Of a DNA stretch of 64,000 bases, positions 43,730 through 58,239 are shown one piece after another. The stretch lies in NCBI RefSeq assembly GCF_000062885.1, contig NC_009142.1, forward strand, positions 7,615,584 to 7,679,583, given 5' to 3'. The notes under the pieces are model-generated. The model saw nothing but the letters and a program-made list of their open reading frames with translations. It did no database searches and was not told where the DNA came from. The translations under genes and the position numbers were made by a program. Each line of letters opens with the position of its first letter. Positions within the stretch are counted from its first letter, which is position 1. Source of the stretch: Saccharopolyspora erythraea NRRL 2338. Lineage in GTDB: Bacteria > Actinomycetota > Actinomycetes > Mycobacteriales > Pseudonocardiaceae.

Positions 43730-43741
43730 GTGACGTCAACT

Positions 43742-47653
<3,912 letters not shown>

Positions 47654-47761
47654 GTCGGGTCTTCTCCCTTTGTCGGAAGGTGCTGCCGGCGGGCGGCAGC
47701 AGGTGCCAGGTTGGGTCGGACGCCGGTCCGCGCAGTTCGGCTACGCGGACCGGCGGCGAGG

Positions 47762-50700
47762 TCATTGGACGACGTCGTCCACGGAGGGCGACTCGTTGCG
47801 GGACAGGTTGATGCCGAGGTTGGCCGCGGCACGCTCCAGGTCCTCGTCGTCACCGTCGCGCATCTCGATCGCGGCACCGTCGCTGGAGAGCACCTCGACG
47901 TTCAGGCACAGCGACTGCAGCTCCTTGAGCAACACCTTGAACGACTCCGGGATGCCCGGCTCGGGGATGTTCTCGCCCTTGACGATCGCCTCGTAGACCT
48001 TGACGCGGCCGACCACGTCGTCGGACTTGATCGTCAGCAGCTCCTGCAGCGTGTACGCGGCGCCGTAGGCCTGCATGGCCCAGCACTCCATCTCACCGAA
48101 GCGCTGGCCACCGAACTGCGCCTTACCACCCAGCGGCTGCTGGGTGATCATCGAGTACGGACCGGTCGACCGGGCGTGGATCTTGTCGTCCACCAGGTGC
48201 GACAGCTTGAGGATGTACATGTACCCGACAGCCACCGGGTACGGGTACGGCTCGCCGCTGCGCCCGTCGAACAGCTGGGCCTTGCCGTTGGCCTTGACCA
48301 TCCGCTCGCCGTCGCGGTTGGGCTTGGTCGAGGCCAGCAACCCGGTGATCTCCTCCTCGCGGGCACCGTCGAAGACGGGGCTCGCGGTGTTGGTGCCGGG
48401 ATCGACGTCGTAGAGCTCCTCGGGCAGGCGCTTGGCCCACTCGGGGTCGCCGTCGATCGACCAGCCCTGGGAGGCGATCCACCCGAGGTGGGTCTCCAGG
48501 ATCTGGCCGATGTTCATCCGTCGCGGCACACCGTGGGTGTTGAGGATGATGTCGACCGGGGTGCCGTCCTCGGTGAACGGCATGTCCTCGGCGGGGAGGA
48601 TCTTGCCGATGACGCCCTTGTTGCCGTGGCGGCCGGCGAGCTTGTCGCCGTCCTGGATCTTGCGCTTCTGCGCGACGTAGACCCGCACCAGCTCGTTGAC
48701 GCCCGGGGGCAGCTCGTCGTCGTCCTCGCGGTTGAACACGCGGACGCCGATGACCTTGCCGGTCTCGCCGTGCGGCACCTTCAGCGAGGTGTCGCGCACC
48801 TCGCGGGCCTTCTCGCCGAAGATCGCCCGCAGCAGCCGCTCCTCCGGGGTCAGCTCGGTCTCGCCCTTCGGGGTGACCTTGCCGACCAGGATGTCGCCGC
48901 CCTGGACCTCGGCGCCGATGCGGATGATGCCGCGCTCGTCGAGGTCGGCCAGCACGTCCTCGGAGACGTTCGGGATGTCCCGGGTGATCTCCTCGGCGCC
49001 CAGCTTGGTGTCGCGGGCGTCGACCTCGTGCTCCTCGATGTGGATCGAGGTGAGCACGTCGTCCTGCACCAGGCGCTGGGACAGGATGATCGCGTCCTCG
49101 TAGTTGTGCCCCTCCCACGGCATGATGGCCACGCGCAGGTTCTTGCCCAGCGCCATCTCACCGTTCTGGGTGCACGGACCGTCGGCGATGACCTGCCCGG
49201 CCTCGACCCGGTCGCCCTCGTTGACGATCGGCTTCTGGTTGGTGCAGGTGCCGTGGTTGGACCGGCTGAACTTCTGCAGGCGGTAGGTCCGGCGGGTGCC
49301 GTCGTCGGCCATGACCGTGATGTAGTCGGCGCACAGCTCCTCGATGACACCGGCCTTCTCGGCGGTGACCACGTCACCGGCGTCGACCGCGGCGCGCAGC
49401 TCCATGCCGGTGCCGACCAGCGGGGCCTCGCTGCGCAGCAGCGGCACCGCCTGGCGCTGCATGTTCGCACCCATCAGGGCGCGGTTGGCGTCGTCGTGCT
49501 CCAGGAACGGGATCATCGCGGTCGCGGCGGAGACCATCTGCCGCGGCGAGACGTCCATGTAGTCGATCTCGGTCGGAGCCAGCAGCTCGACCTCGCCGCC
49601 CTTCCGCCTGCCCAGCACCCGATCGGCGAGGAAGTTGCCCTCGTCGTCGATCGGGGTGTTGGCCTGGGCCTTGACGAAGCGGTCCTCCTCGTCGGCGGTC
49701 AGGTAGTCGATCTGGTCGGTGACCCGGCCGTCGACGACCTTGCGGTACGGCGTCTCGATGAAGCCGAACGGGTTGACCCGCGCGAAGGTCGCCAGCGAGC
49801 CGATCAGACCGATGTTCGGGCCTTCCGGCGTCTCGATCGGGCACATCCGGCCGTAGTGCGACGGGTGCACGTCGCGGACCTCCATGCCCGCGCGCTCACG
49901 GGACAGACCGCCCGGGCCGAGCGCGGAGAGCCGGCGCTTGTGCGTCAGGCCCGCGATCGGGTTGGTCTGGTCCATGAACTGCGAGAGCTGCGAGGTGCCG
50001 AAGAACTCCTTGATCGCGGCCACCACGGGGCGGATGTTGATCAGGGTCTGCGGCGTGATCGCCTCGACGTCCTGGGTGGTCATCCGCTCGCGGACGACCC
50101 GCTCCATGCGGGAGAGGCCGACCCGGACCTGGTTCTGGATCAGCTCGCCCACCGTGCGCAGGCGGCGGTTGCCGAAGTGGTCGATGTCGTCGACCTCGAC
50201 CGGGATGGTCGCGTCGCCGCCCTGGCCGCGGTCGGGCATCTCGGCCTCGCCCGCGTGCAGGCGGACCAGGTACTCGATCGTGGTGACGATGTCCTCTTCG
50301 GTCAGCACGCCCGACTCGAACGGCAGGTCGAGGCCGAGCTTCTTGTTGACCTTGTAGCGGCCGACCCGGGCCAGGTCGTAGCGCTTCTCCTTGAAGAACA
50401 GGTTCTCCAGGAGGGTCTGCGCGCTCTCCTTGGTCGGCGGCTCGCCCGGGCGCAGCTTGCGGTAGATGTCCAGCAGCGCCTCGTCCTGGCCGGCGGTGTG
50501 GTCCTTCTCCAGGGTCGCCATCAGCGTCTCGGAGAAGCCGAAGCGCTCGCGGATGGCCTCGGCGGTCCAGCCCAGGGCCTTGAGCAGCACGGTGACCGGC
50601 TGGCGGCGCTTGCGGTCGATGCGGACGCCGACGGTGTCGCGCTTGTCGACGTCGAACTCCAGCCACGCACCGCGACTGGGGATGATCTTGACGCTGTAGA

Positions 50701-51256
50701 CGTCCTTGTCGGTGGTCTTGTCGACGGACTGGTCGAAGTAGACACCGGGCGAACGCACGAGCTGGGAGACCACGACCCGCTCGGTGCCGTTGATGATGAA
50801 GGTGCCCTTGTCGGTCATGACCGGGAAGTCACCCATGAACACCGTCTGGCTCTTGATCTCGCCGGTGGTGTGGTTGGTGAACTCCGCCGTGACGAACAGC
50901 GGGGCCGCGTAGGTCATGTCCTTGTCCTTGCACTCCTCGACGGAGGCCTTGACCTCGTCGAAGCGTGGGTCGGAGAAAGACAGCGACATCGATCCGGAGA
51001 AGTCCTCGATGGGGGAGATCTCGCTCAGGACCTCTTCGAGGCCGCCCACGGGGTTCTCGTCGCCGGCGTCGACCCGGCGCTGGAACCAGGTCTCGTCACC
51101 GACGAGCCATTCGAAGGACTGGACCTGCAGATCGAGCAGATCGGGTACTTCCAACGGCTCGCGGATGTTGGCGAACGAGACCCGCTTGGGTGCCCCAGGG
51201 ATCCCCGACATCATGTTGGAAGCTGCAGAGACCTTGGTCGCGCGGGAGACTGCCAA
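47762..51256 (-). CDS. rpoB: RNA polymerase beta subunit
   Basis: An 1164-residue catalytic subunit. The TTG start ([13 protein letters not shown] follows) mirrors the mycobacterial start and has AAGGA 6 nt upstream. The rifampicin region is [17 protein letters not shown] then [15 protein letters not shown]. His439 and Ser444 (E. coli 526 and 531) are wild type, but Thr431 and Ala435 replace the Asn518 and Ser522 of E. coli. The C terminus has the rpoC-contacting [19 protein letters not shown] block. Some rifamycin-exposed actinobacteria carry a second rpoB; only this one is in the window. Confidence 0.99.
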   Translation of the reverse strand: MAVSRATKVSAASNMMSGIPGAPKRVSFANIREPLEVPDLLDLQVQSFEWLVGDETWFQRRVDAGDENPVGGLEEVLSEISPIEDFSGSMSLSFSDPRFDEVKASVEECKDKDMTYAAPLFVTAEFTNHTTGEIKSQTVFMGDFPVMTDKGTFIINGTERVVVSQLVRSPGVYFDQSVDKTTDKDVYSVKIIPSRGAWLEFDVDKRDTVGVRIDRKRRQPVTVLLKALGWTAEAIRERFGFSETLMATLEKDHTAGQDEALLDIYRKLRPGEPPTKESAQTLLENLFFKEKRYDLARVGRYKVNKKLGLDLPFESGVLTEEDIVTTIEYLVRLHAGEAEMPDRGQGGDATIPVEVDDIDHFGNRRLRTVGELIQNQVRVGLSRMERVVRERMTTQDVEAITPQTLINIRPVVAAIKEFFGTSQLSQFMDQTNPIAGLTHKRRLSALGPGGLSRERAGMEVRDVHPSHYGRMCPIETPEGPNIGLIGSLATFARVNPFGFIETPYRKVVDGRVTDQIDYLTADEEDRFVKAQANTPIDDEGNFLADRVLGRRKGGEVELLAPTEIDYMDVSPRQMVSAATAMIPFLEHDDANRALMGANMQRQAVPLLRSEAPLVGTGMELRAAVDAGDVVTAEKAGVIEELCADYITVMADDGTRRTYRLQKFSRSNHGTCTNQKPIVNEGDRVEAGQVIADGPCTQNGEMALGKNLRVAIMPWEGHNYEDAIILSQRLVQDDVLTSIHIEEHEVDARDTKLGAEEITRDIPNVSEDVLADLDERGIIRIGAEVQGGDILVGKVTPKGETELTPEERLLRAIFGEKAREVRDTSLKVPHGETGKVIGVRVFNREDDDELPPGVNELVRVYVAQKRKIQDGDKLAGRHGNKGVIGKILPAEDMPFTEDGTPVDIILNTHGVPRRMNIGQILETHLGWIASQGWSIDGDPEWAKRLPEELYDVDPGTNTASPVFDGAREEEITGLLASTKPNRDGERMVKANGKAQLFDGRSGEPYPYPVAVGYMYILKLSHLVDDKIHARSTGPYSMITQQPLGGKAQFGGQRFGEMECWAMQAYGAAYTLQELLTIKSDDVVGRVKVYEAIVKGENIPEPGIPESFKVLLKELQSLCLNVEVLSSDGAAIEMRDGDDEDLERAAANLGINLSRNESPSVDDVVQ

Positions 51257-52337
51257 GATGCGTCCTTCCGGGACTCTGAACTGGCTACAGTCGCATCAGA
51301 AAGCGAAGAGGTCCGGCGGCTCGACTGCCGACCCCGGCCCGCTAACACGGCTGTCAAGGGTGCAATGGCGCCCACGATCCTACGACCCCCATGCGGGGTA
51401 GACGGAAAGAGGGCAGCGCAAAGTAGCAGTCTAGCCGGAATGACGCCAGCTCTCAAGGGGGACCCGCCGACGGCGATCCAGCCCCGTGTCGACGACCAGA
51501 GTGAACCCGAGCGGGCCCGCAGTCAAGAGATCACGCTTCGATCACCCTCGTGGCGCAAGACACGATCACCGCACGTGATCAAGTTCAGCGACATCTTGGC
51601 TGGTCAGGGCACTACCCGGCGGTAGCTTCAGACGCTGTTCAGTTTGCTGCGACACGCCCGGAACGGGCGCGCGGGAACCCGCCCGCGGGCGCGGCGGCCC
51701 CGCGACGGGGATCACAACGCGCGCGGCGTCCAGCGTATTCCCCATTCGCCACGTTCGCCCCGCAGGGCCGCAATTTCCCAAAAACGCACCGTTCGGTCAC
51801 CATTCGTGTTCATCTCAACACGTGGGGTTCGGGCTCGTTCCGGAAACGATTCACCGGTATTCGATCTTGGTAATCCGGCGCGAAGCGAGGCATTCGATCT
51901 TGCGTTCGCAGAGCGAACGCGTGCACGGATGCCGGTCACGGGATGCGCCTGCGGCCGCGCGCGGCTCCGTACGACGTCGGAGCGGGCCTCGGCGGGCATC
52001 CGGCGGGACAGGACGCGCGGTCCGCTCGGATCCCGCCTCGCGAGACGGATCGTCCAACTGGCGGTACCCACTACGACGATGTCCGGGACGCTTGTTGCGA
52101 CCCCGGCCGATCCGGACGCCGATCCGACGAGGCGCGCGTGGTGGTGGCCGCGACCTGGTAGGAAGGCTGGCGGCGGACATGATCTGGCCGCCGCCGGCGA
52201 CGAGGCCGGGCCGGGCCCCGCGCAGTCGCGTGTGGTCCGAACGGGCTACTCGCCACAAGCGAACGCCAGTAACGTGAAACGACCTCGCCACGCCAGCGGC
52301 TGGCACGCGCGCGAGAACCCCACGGGAGAAAAGGCCG
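51257..52337. other. Long divergent intergenic region rpoB / CHAT gene
   Basis: This 1081-bp region holds the rpoBC promoter (51428-51456). Midway, a direct repeat ATTCGATCTTG occurs at 51859-51869 and 51892-51902, 33 bp apart, followed by a perfect 8-bp inverted repeat (51902-51909 with 51913-51920). These may be regulator sites for the CHAT gene. Open frames here are arginine-rich and lack ribosome sites, and I see no gene. Confidence 0.5.
51428..51456 (-). promoter_or_regulatory. rpoBC promoter
   Basis: On the minus strand TTGAGA (51451-51456) and TAGACT (51428-51433) are spaced by exactly 17 bp, giving a leader of about 165 nt to the rpoB TTG start. Confidence 0.7.
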
Positions 52338-55300
52338 ATGACGGACGATGCAGACCGGCAGAGCGACAGGTTTCGCGGGCTGCAGCGCTGGGCAGGCGGG
52401 CACACCGGATCGCAGAGCGGGACCGACTCCGGTTCCACCTGGTTCTCGAACCCATCCACCGGTCCGCAGCAGCCGCCCCCGCAGGCCGCGCAGCAGCCGC
52501 CCGAGCAGCCCAGGACGCCCGAGCAGCGCTACGCCGCGGCCATCGCCGAGATGAACCGCATCGTCGCGACGCTGGACTTCGATGCGCTGCCATGGGTCAC
52601 CGACGTCTTCCGCACCACCGCGAGCGCACTGCACAAGAGCGATCCGGCGCGTGCGGGCGTGCTCAACAACCTGGGAAGCGCGGCCCAGCTCACCCACCTG
52701 CGCACCGGTGACCGCGCCGACCTCGAGGACGCCGTGGCCTACTACCGCTCGGCCACGTCGACCGCCCGCGACGACGACCCCGACCTGGTGCTCTACCGCT
52801 GCAACCTCGCGCTGGCGCTGGCCGACCAGGCCGGCCGCAGCGGCGACGCCGAGGGCGCCGCCGAGAGCATCCGGGTGGCACGCGAGGCGGTCGAGCAGAC
52901 CCCGCGCCGCGACCAGCGCCGGGGCATGGCGCTGGTGCGCCTCGGCAACGCGCTCAAGCTGCACGCCCGGCTGGCCGGCGACCCGAAGTCCGACGACGAG
53001 TCGATCAACGTCTTCCGCGAGGCGGTCCGCAGCAGCGCGGGCGGCGAGTCCGCTCCGGAGCTGCTGATCAACCTCGGCTCGGCGCTGCTGCGCCGCTACG
53101 AGCGGGCCGGGGCGATCGAGGACCTGGACGAGGGCATCACGCACCTGAGCACCGGCGCCGGGGCGATGGCCGACAGCGACCCGCGCCGCACCGCGCTGTG
53201 CCACCTGGCCAACGCGCAGCGGCTGCGGTTCCAGCACAACGGCGACCTGGCCGACCTCAACGCCGCGATCAACGAGCTGATCGGCGTGCTCGGGGTGCTC
53301 GACGCGAGCCACCCGCTGCTGGGCAAGGCGATCTGGAACCTCGCCGCGACCGTCATCGAGCACGTCGACTGCACCGGTGAGCCCAGCCAGCTGCGCCGGG
53401 TGCTGCGGCCGATCACCCCGGCGGTGCGCGGCATCTCGGGCGACGACCCGGACCGCGCGGTCGCGCTCGCCGGCTACGGGGCCCTGCTGCGCAGGCACTT
53501 CCTGCACGGAGCCGAGGCGCCGGTGATCGACGCCGCGGTCACCGCCTGCGAGGCCGCCGCGGACGCGGCCGGGGACTCGGCCAAGCGCTACGCGGTGCTC
53601 AACTCGCTGGCCACGACGCTGGTGACCCGCTACGAGCACAGCCCGGACCTGGCCGACCTGGACCGCGCCGAGGAGGTCGCGCGGGAGGCCGCCGAGCTCG
53701 CGCCGCAGGAGAGCAGGCCGCAGCACACCGCGCTGACGCTGCTCGGGCTGGTCACCATGCACCGCTTCCGCCAGACCTCCCGGACCCGCGACCTGGAGGC
53801 CGCCGTCGACCACTTCGACCGGGCGCTGTCGGCGATGCCCGAGGACGCGCCCGCGCGGGCGGCCGTCGCCACGCACCTGGGCCGGGCGCTGCAGACGCTG
53901 CACCAGCGTTCGGGCCGCCGCAAGCTCTACCGATGGGCGAGGCGGATCCTCACCGAGGCGGCGGCGCAGGCCACCGCGCCCGCCGACCAGCGGCTTCGCG
54001 CGGCCAGCCTGTGCGGCCGGCTCGCCGCGCAGGCGCAGCGCTGGGCCGAGGCGCTGGAGTCCTTCAGCATGGCGCTGGAGCTGCTGCCGCTGGTCACCCG
54101 GGGCAAGCGGGTGGTCGCCTCACCCGGCATCCAGCAGCGCTGGGCGTTGATCACCGCGGACGCGGCGGCGTGCGCGCTGGAGAACGGCGAACCCGAGCGC
54201 GCGGTGGAGCTGCTGGAGCACGGCCGGTCGGCGGTCCTGGCCGACTTCCTGCCCACCGGTGGCGAGCTGGGCGAGTTGCACCGCCACCACCCCGACCTGG
54301 CCGACGAGGCGGTGCGGCTGCGCAGGCTGCTGGACCGGCCGGACGAGGAGCCCGCGCTGGCCGGCCTGGTCGACGCCGACCTGGGCAGGCTCACCACCGC
54401 GTGGGCGGCGCTGGTCGACGAGGTGCGCGCGATCCCCGGCCACGAGAACCACCTGCGGCCGCTGCCCTTCGGCGAGCTCGCGCAGGCGGCCGACGAGGGC
54501 GCGGTGGTGCTGGTCAACCTCAGCCGCTACCGCTCCGACGCGCTGATCGTCTTCGGCGGGCGGGTGCTGACCGTGCCGCTGTCCAAGGCGACGCCGGACT
54601 TCGCCGCGACGCAGGCGGCCAACGCCCTGGCCGCGGTCCAGGACCAGGACCCCGAGCCGCTGGCCGAGGCCCTGGACTGGCTGTGGCAGAACATCACGCG
54701 CCCGGTCCTGGACCGGATGGGCTACCTGGGCTCGCCCGGCGCGGGCCAGCGCTGGCCGCGGATGTGGTGGAACGTGATGGGCGCGGCGGCGTTCCTGCCG
54801 GTGCACGCCGCCACCGGGCGCTCCGGCGACAGCGCGCTGGATCGCGTGATCTCCTCCTACACCCCGACGCTGAGCTGCCTGATCCGCGCCAAGCGGCGTC
54901 CGCACCCCGAAGGCGGCAAGCCGCTGCTGGCAGCGGGCTCGGCCGAGCAGGTCGGCCGCGAGCTGCCTCGGCAGAACCAGGTGCTGGCGCGGTACTGGCC
55001 GACCGCTGCTGTGGTGTCGACGGAGAGCACCAGCCCCACCGACCTGCTCCGGCTGCTGCCGCAGCACCCGTGGCTGCACGTGTGCGAGCCGAGCACGCAG
55101 TACCCGTCGCAGCCCGCGGCGGGACTGGTCCTGGATCGGGAGGCGCCGCACCGCCCGCTGGGCGTGGTCGAGATCGGCCAGCTCCCGCTCGAGCAGGCCG
55201 AGTTCTGCTTCCTGGGCCAGTGCGCGAGTGCGGCCGACACCCCGTCGGCGGCGGCGGTGTCGCTGGCGGCGACGCTGGCCTTCACCGGGTTCACCCACGT

Positions 55301-55496
55301 CGTCGGGACGCTGTGGGAGGTCGACGAGGACAGCGCCGTGGAGGCGGTCGCCGACGTCTACGAGACCGCGTTCGGGCAGGACGCGACGGCCACCGACCAC
55401 TGCGCCCACGCCCTGCACGACAGCGCTCGCCGGCTGCGCGAGTACTACCCGGACTCGCCCGACCGCTGGGCCGGTCACGTGCACGTCGGCCCCTGA
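52338..55496 (+). CDS. TPR-CHAT protein with altered catalytic site
   Basis: A 1052-residue cytosolic protein. After a Gln/Pro-rich start (GPQQPPPQAAQQPPEQP), residues about 60-640 form repeated helical TPR-like pairs (VLNNLGSAAQLTHLRTGD, LLINLGSALLRRYERAG, ALCHLANAQRLRFQHNGD). The C-terminal 350 residues are a CHAT (caspase-like) domain. The usual His-Gly of the active site reads HVCEPS, with Glu917 where the histidine belongs, while the nucleophile Cys962 (FLGQCASAAD) is kept. It may be a regulatory or binding relic, or use another base. CHAT-TPR proteins are often defence or signalling sensors. It stands alone between rpoB and the mce operon. Confidence 0.85.
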   Translation: MTDDADRQSDRFRGLQRWAGGHTGSQSGTDSGSTWFSNPSTGPQQPPPQAAQQPPEQPRTPEQRYAAAIAEMNRIVATLDFDALPWVTDVFRTTASALHKSDPARAGVLNNLGSAAQLTHLRTGDRADLEDAVAYYRSATSTARDDDPDLVLYRCNLALALADQAGRSGDAEGAAESIRVAREAVEQTPRRDQRRGMALVRLGNALKLHARLAGDPKSDDESINVFREAVRSSAGGESAPELLINLGSALLRRYERAGAIEDLDEGITHLSTGAGAMADSDPRRTALCHLANAQRLRFQHNGDLADLNAAINELIGVLGVLDASHPLLGKAIWNLAATVIEHVDCTGEPSQLRRVLRPITPAVRGISGDDPDRAVALAGYGALLRRHFLHGAEAPVIDAAVTACEAAADAAGDSAKRYAVLNSLATTLVTRYEHSPDLADLDRAEEVAREAAELAPQESRPQHTALTLLGLVTMHRFRQTSRTRDLEAAVDHFDRALSAMPEDAPARAAVATHLGRALQTLHQRSGRRKLYRWARRILTEAAAQATAPADQRLRAASLCGRLAAQAQRWAEALESFSMALELLPLVTRGKRVVASPGIQQRWALITADAAACALENGEPERAVELLEHGRSAVLADFLPTGGELGELHRHHPDLADEAVRLRRLLDRPDEEPALAGLVDADLGRLTTAWAALVDEVRAIPGHENHLRPLPFGELAQAADEGAVVLVNLSRYRSDALIVFGGRVLTVPLSKATPDFAATQAANALAAVQDQDPEPLAEALDWLWQNITRPVLDRMGYLGSPGAGQRWPRMWWNVMGAAAFLPVHAATGRSGDSALDRVISSYTPTLSCLIRAKRRPHPEGGKPLLAAGSAEQVGRELPRQNQVLARYWPTAAVVSTESTSPTDLLRLLPQHPWLHVCEPSTQYPSQPAAGLVLDREAPHRPLGVVEIGQLPLEQAEFCFLGQCASAADTPSAAAVSLAATLAFTGFTHVVGTLWEVDEDSAVEAVADVYETAFGQDATATDHCAHALHDSARRLREYYPDSPDRWAGHVHVGP

Positions 55497-55509
55497 TCGC
55501 ACCCGCGAT

Positions 55510-55534
55510 GGCCCGGTGCGGCGGGCACCGGGCC
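55510..55534. terminator. Bidirectional terminator
   Basis: A perfect 10-bp stem (55510-55519 with 55525-55534) with a 5-base loop lies between the CHAT gene and the last gene of the mce operon, which converge. Confidence 0.75.
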
Positions 55535-55540
55535 GTCACG

Positions 55541-56536
55541 TCAGCGCTGCGTGATCTTGTTGATCTTCCAGCGGTCGCCGTGCTTCTCCACGCCGACCAC
55601 GATCTGCGCCGGACCGACGTTGGTCTGCCCGCTGTCGGTGCGCACGGCCTGCTGGTCGACGAACAGCAGCACCTCGGCGCGGTCGCCCTGCAGCCGGGTG
55701 ACCCCGCTGGCCTTGACGGTGGTGGTGACGACCAGCTTCTGCAGCGGCGCCTGCTGCTTGACGGTGGCGAACAGCCGGTTGTACTCGTCGACCGCCTGGC
55801 CGGTGAGGACCTCGTTGGCGGCCCGCTCGGTCTTGGCGGTGTCGGCGAAGTCGTAGGAGAAGACCTTCGCCACGGCGTCGGTCACCTGGCCGTTGATCTC
55901 GCTGGTCGCCGGGCCGTCGGTCAGCGCGTCGTTGGCGGCGGGCCCGGTCTCCTGCAACGACCGCACCTGCAACCCGAAGAACAGCGCGACGACGGCGAAC
56001 ACGGCGGTCGCGACCAGCAGTGCGGTGATGAGCACGCGGTTGCCGCGGTTGGTGCCTTCTTCGTGCGGACGCGGGATGGCCTCCGTCCGCGGCTCGTGGC
56101 GCACCCGCTCGGTCACCGGCTCCTGCGCGGCGCGCTCGGCCTTCTCCTCGGTAGGCCGGGTGTCGGCGGACTGCGCGTCAGCCGACTCGACTTCCTCAGA
56201 CGCATCGTCGGACGCGGCGTCGTCGGGCTCGACATCGTCGGGCTCGGCGGACCGCACCGGCGCGACGCCGACCACGCCGTTCTCCACGACGACTTCCTGC
56301 GCGGACTCAGCCGGCTCCGCCTGCTCGGTCGGCTCGGTCGACTCGGGGGCTTCTGCCGTCCCGGTCGACTCCGGTTCTACGGCCGTCCCGGTCGGCTCGA
56401 CGCGCTCAGGCGTCTCCTCGACCTCCACGGCGGACCGCCCACCGGTGCCGGTCCTGCCGTTCTCGGTGGCGCGCCTGCGGAGCCCGGCGACGCGGGGGCG
56501 GGCTCGGGGGCTTGCGGGCTGGCGGGGATTGGGCAC
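55541..56536 (-). CDS. Mce-associated membrane protein with long acidic N terminus
   Basis: A 331-residue protein. Residues 1-165 are disordered and Glu/Pro/Ala-rich (EEVESADAQSADTRPTEEK). One transmembrane helix follows (LITALLVATAVFAVVALFFG), then a periplasmic domain of about 130 residues ending VGVEKHGDRWKINKI, the NTF2-like pattern of Mas/Mam proteins that stabilise Mce transporters. It is the last gene of the mce operon, 40 nt after its paralogue. The cytosolic tail is longer than usual for this family. Confidence 0.85.
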   Translation of the reverse strand: MPNPRQPASPRARPRVAGLRRRATENGRTGTGGRSAVEVEETPERVEPTGTAVEPESTGTAEAPESTEPTEQAEPAESAQEVVVENGVVGVAPVRSAEPDDVEPDDAASDDASEEVESADAQSADTRPTEEKAERAAQEPVTERVRHEPRTEAIPRPHEEGTNRGNRVLITALLVATAVFAVVALFFGLQVRSLQETGPAANDALTDGPATSEINGQVTDAVAKVFSYDFADTAKTERAANEVLTGQAVDEYNRLFATVKQQAPLQKLVVTTTVKASGVTRLQGDRAEVLLFVDQQAVRTDSGQTNVGPAQIVVGVEKHGDRWKINKITQR

Positions 56537-56576
56537 TGGGTCACTCCTAGAACTGCGGTGGCACGCGCCGCGCGCG

Positions 56577-57101
56577 TCAGCCGACCGCCACGGTGCCGAG
56601 GTTGCTGAGCTTCCACCGGTCGCCGTCGCGGGCCAGCTCGGCCTGGTAGCGGTTGCGCTTGACCGCGGGGGGCTGGTTCTCCGGCGCGACCGTGACCTCC
56701 ACGACCGCGATCATCCGCGCCTTGCCCGCCTGCGGGTCGAGCTCGGTGAGCGCGGCGTCGAGCACCTTGCCGTCGGTCACCGTCCTGGCCTCGGAGATCT
56801 TGGCGGCGTTGGCCTGGCGGCCGGCCTGGATCTGGTCGCGCAGCGGACCGGTCGAGCTGTCCACCCACAGGTCCAGGCCGTGCTGGACGTCGCGGAAGTC
56901 GAGCGTGTTGAAGTTGACCACCGCCTGCCTGCCCGCCTCCAGCGCGGCGTCGCGCTCGCGGGCGGCCTCCAGCGAGCCGCTGTTCGCCACGCTCGCCCAC
57001 GACACGCCGAAGAACCCCGCCGAGATGACGGACACGGCGAGCGCGGCCGACGCCGCGACCACCCCCCACCGGGGGTTGCGCCGCGGATTCTCGATGACCA
57101 T
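56577..57101 (-). CDS. Mce-associated membrane protein
   Basis: A 174-residue single-pass protein: a short cytosolic N terminus, a transmembrane helix (GVVAASAALAVSVISAGFFG) and an extracytoplasmic NTF2-like domain ending AELARDGDRWKLSNLGTV. This is the compact form of the family of which the next gene is the longer paralogue. It lies 37 nt downstream of mceF and probably works with the Mce complex in lipid or sterol uptake. Confidence 0.87.
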   Translation of the reverse strand: MVIENPRRNPRWGVVAASAALAVSVISAGFFGVSWASVANSGSLEAARERDAALEAGRQAVVNFNTLDFRDVQHGLDLWVDSSTGPLRDQIQAGRQANAAKISEARTVTDGKVLDAALTELDPQAGKARMIAVVEVTVAPENQPPAVKRNRYQAELARDGDRWKLSNLGTVAVG

Positions 57102-57138
57102 CGCTCCTCCTCTCGGTTGCTTGCGGTTCGTCGGCGTC

Positions 57139-58239
57139 CTACTGCCCCGGCGCGTTCTGCGCGCCGCGCACCGAGGTGTCGCTGCCCGGCGGCTCGGCGC
57201 AGTACGCCTGGGTGTTCAGCGGCACCGGCGTCATGTCGTTGCCCGGCCGCCGCTGCGTGGACTCGTAACCGGCGGTGCAGGGTAGCGGGTCGAAAACGTT
57301 GAGCACCAGGCCGAAGTGGGCCCGGCCGTCACCGGGCATCACCGAGTTGCTGGCGGTGACCACGGCCGGGTAGAGCGTCATGAGCTGCTCGACGCCGTCC
57401 ACGTGGGCCGAGATCAGCTGCGAGGTGCTGGTCAGGTTCGCCAGCAGCGGCCCGAGCTGGTCGTTCTCCCGGATCAGGCCGCTGACCTGCGCGGCAGCCG
57501 GGGGTGCGTGCTGGATCACCGAGCGCAGGTCGCCGTCGGAGCGCTGCAACTGCTCGGAGAGCAGCCGCAGGTCCTGGCTGAAGGAGCGGATCGACGAACC
57601 CTGCTCGTTCTGCGTCGCCAGCACCGTCTTGCCGTCGGCCAGCAGCTGCTTGGTCTGCGGCAGGTGCTGCTGCGCGGCGGTCGTGAACTCGCGGGTGGTG
57701 TCGATGACGCGCTGGAGGTTGCCGCCGTTGTCCCGGAAGGCGGTGCCGAGCTCGTTGACGACGGTGCGCAGCGAATCGGTCGGCACCGACTTGGAGAACG
57801 AGTCCAGGTTGGTCATCAGGTGCTCGACCGGCAGCGGCGTCTGGGTCCGCTCCTGGGCGATCACCGAGCCGTCCCGCAGGTAGGGACCGCGGTCGGTCCT
57901 GGGCCGCAGGTCGACGTACTGCTCGCCGACCGCCGAGCGCAGCGCGACGACCGCCTCCACGTCGGCGGGGATGCGCGTGCCGGAGTCGATGTCCAGCGGC
58001 ACCTCCACGCCGTCGTGGGTCAGCCGCATGGTGCCGACCCGCCCGACGGGAACGCCGCGGTAGGTCACCTCGGCGTTGTCGAAGACGCCACCGGTGTCGG
58101 CCAGCTGCATCGTCACGACATAGCCGCGCGAGCCGAACAGCCGGTCCAGCCCGGCGTAGCGGGCGCTGGTGTAGCCGACGCCGACCAGGGCGATGGCGAG
58201 GAACGCGACGATCTGGAGCCGTACCTTCCGCGAGATCAT
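57139..58239 (-). CDS. mceF: Mce-family protein F
   Basis: A 366-residue membrane-anchored Mce protein. The start at 58239 (ISRKVRLQIVAFLAIALVG) overlaps the mceE stop as ATGA and gives a single N-terminal anchor helix. The MlaD/Mce domain is at about 35-110 (YVVTMQLADTGGVFDNAEV then VGEQYVDLRP), and a helical C-terminal part completes the tube-forming subunit. The ending is cysteine-poor and disordered. Mce proteins form hexameric channels that carry lipids from the outer envelope to the YrbE permeases. Confidence 0.93.
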   Translation of the reverse strand: MISRKVRLQIVAFLAIALVGVGYTSARYAGLDRLFGSRGYVVTMQLADTGGVFDNAEVTYRGVPVGRVGTMRLTHDGVEVPLDIDSGTRIPADVEAVVALRSAVGEQYVDLRPRTDRGPYLRDGSVIAQERTQTPLPVEHLMTNLDSFSKSVPTDSLRTVVNELGTAFRDNGGNLQRVIDTTREFTTAAQQHLPQTKQLLADGKTVLATQNEQGSSIRSFSQDLRLLSEQLQRSDGDLRSVIQHAPPAAAQVSGLIRENDQLGPLLANLTSTSQLISAHVDGVEQLMTLYPAVVTASNSVMPGDGRAHFGLVLNVFDPLPCTAGYESTQRRPGNDMTPVPLNTQAYCAEPPGSDTSVRGAQNAPGQ

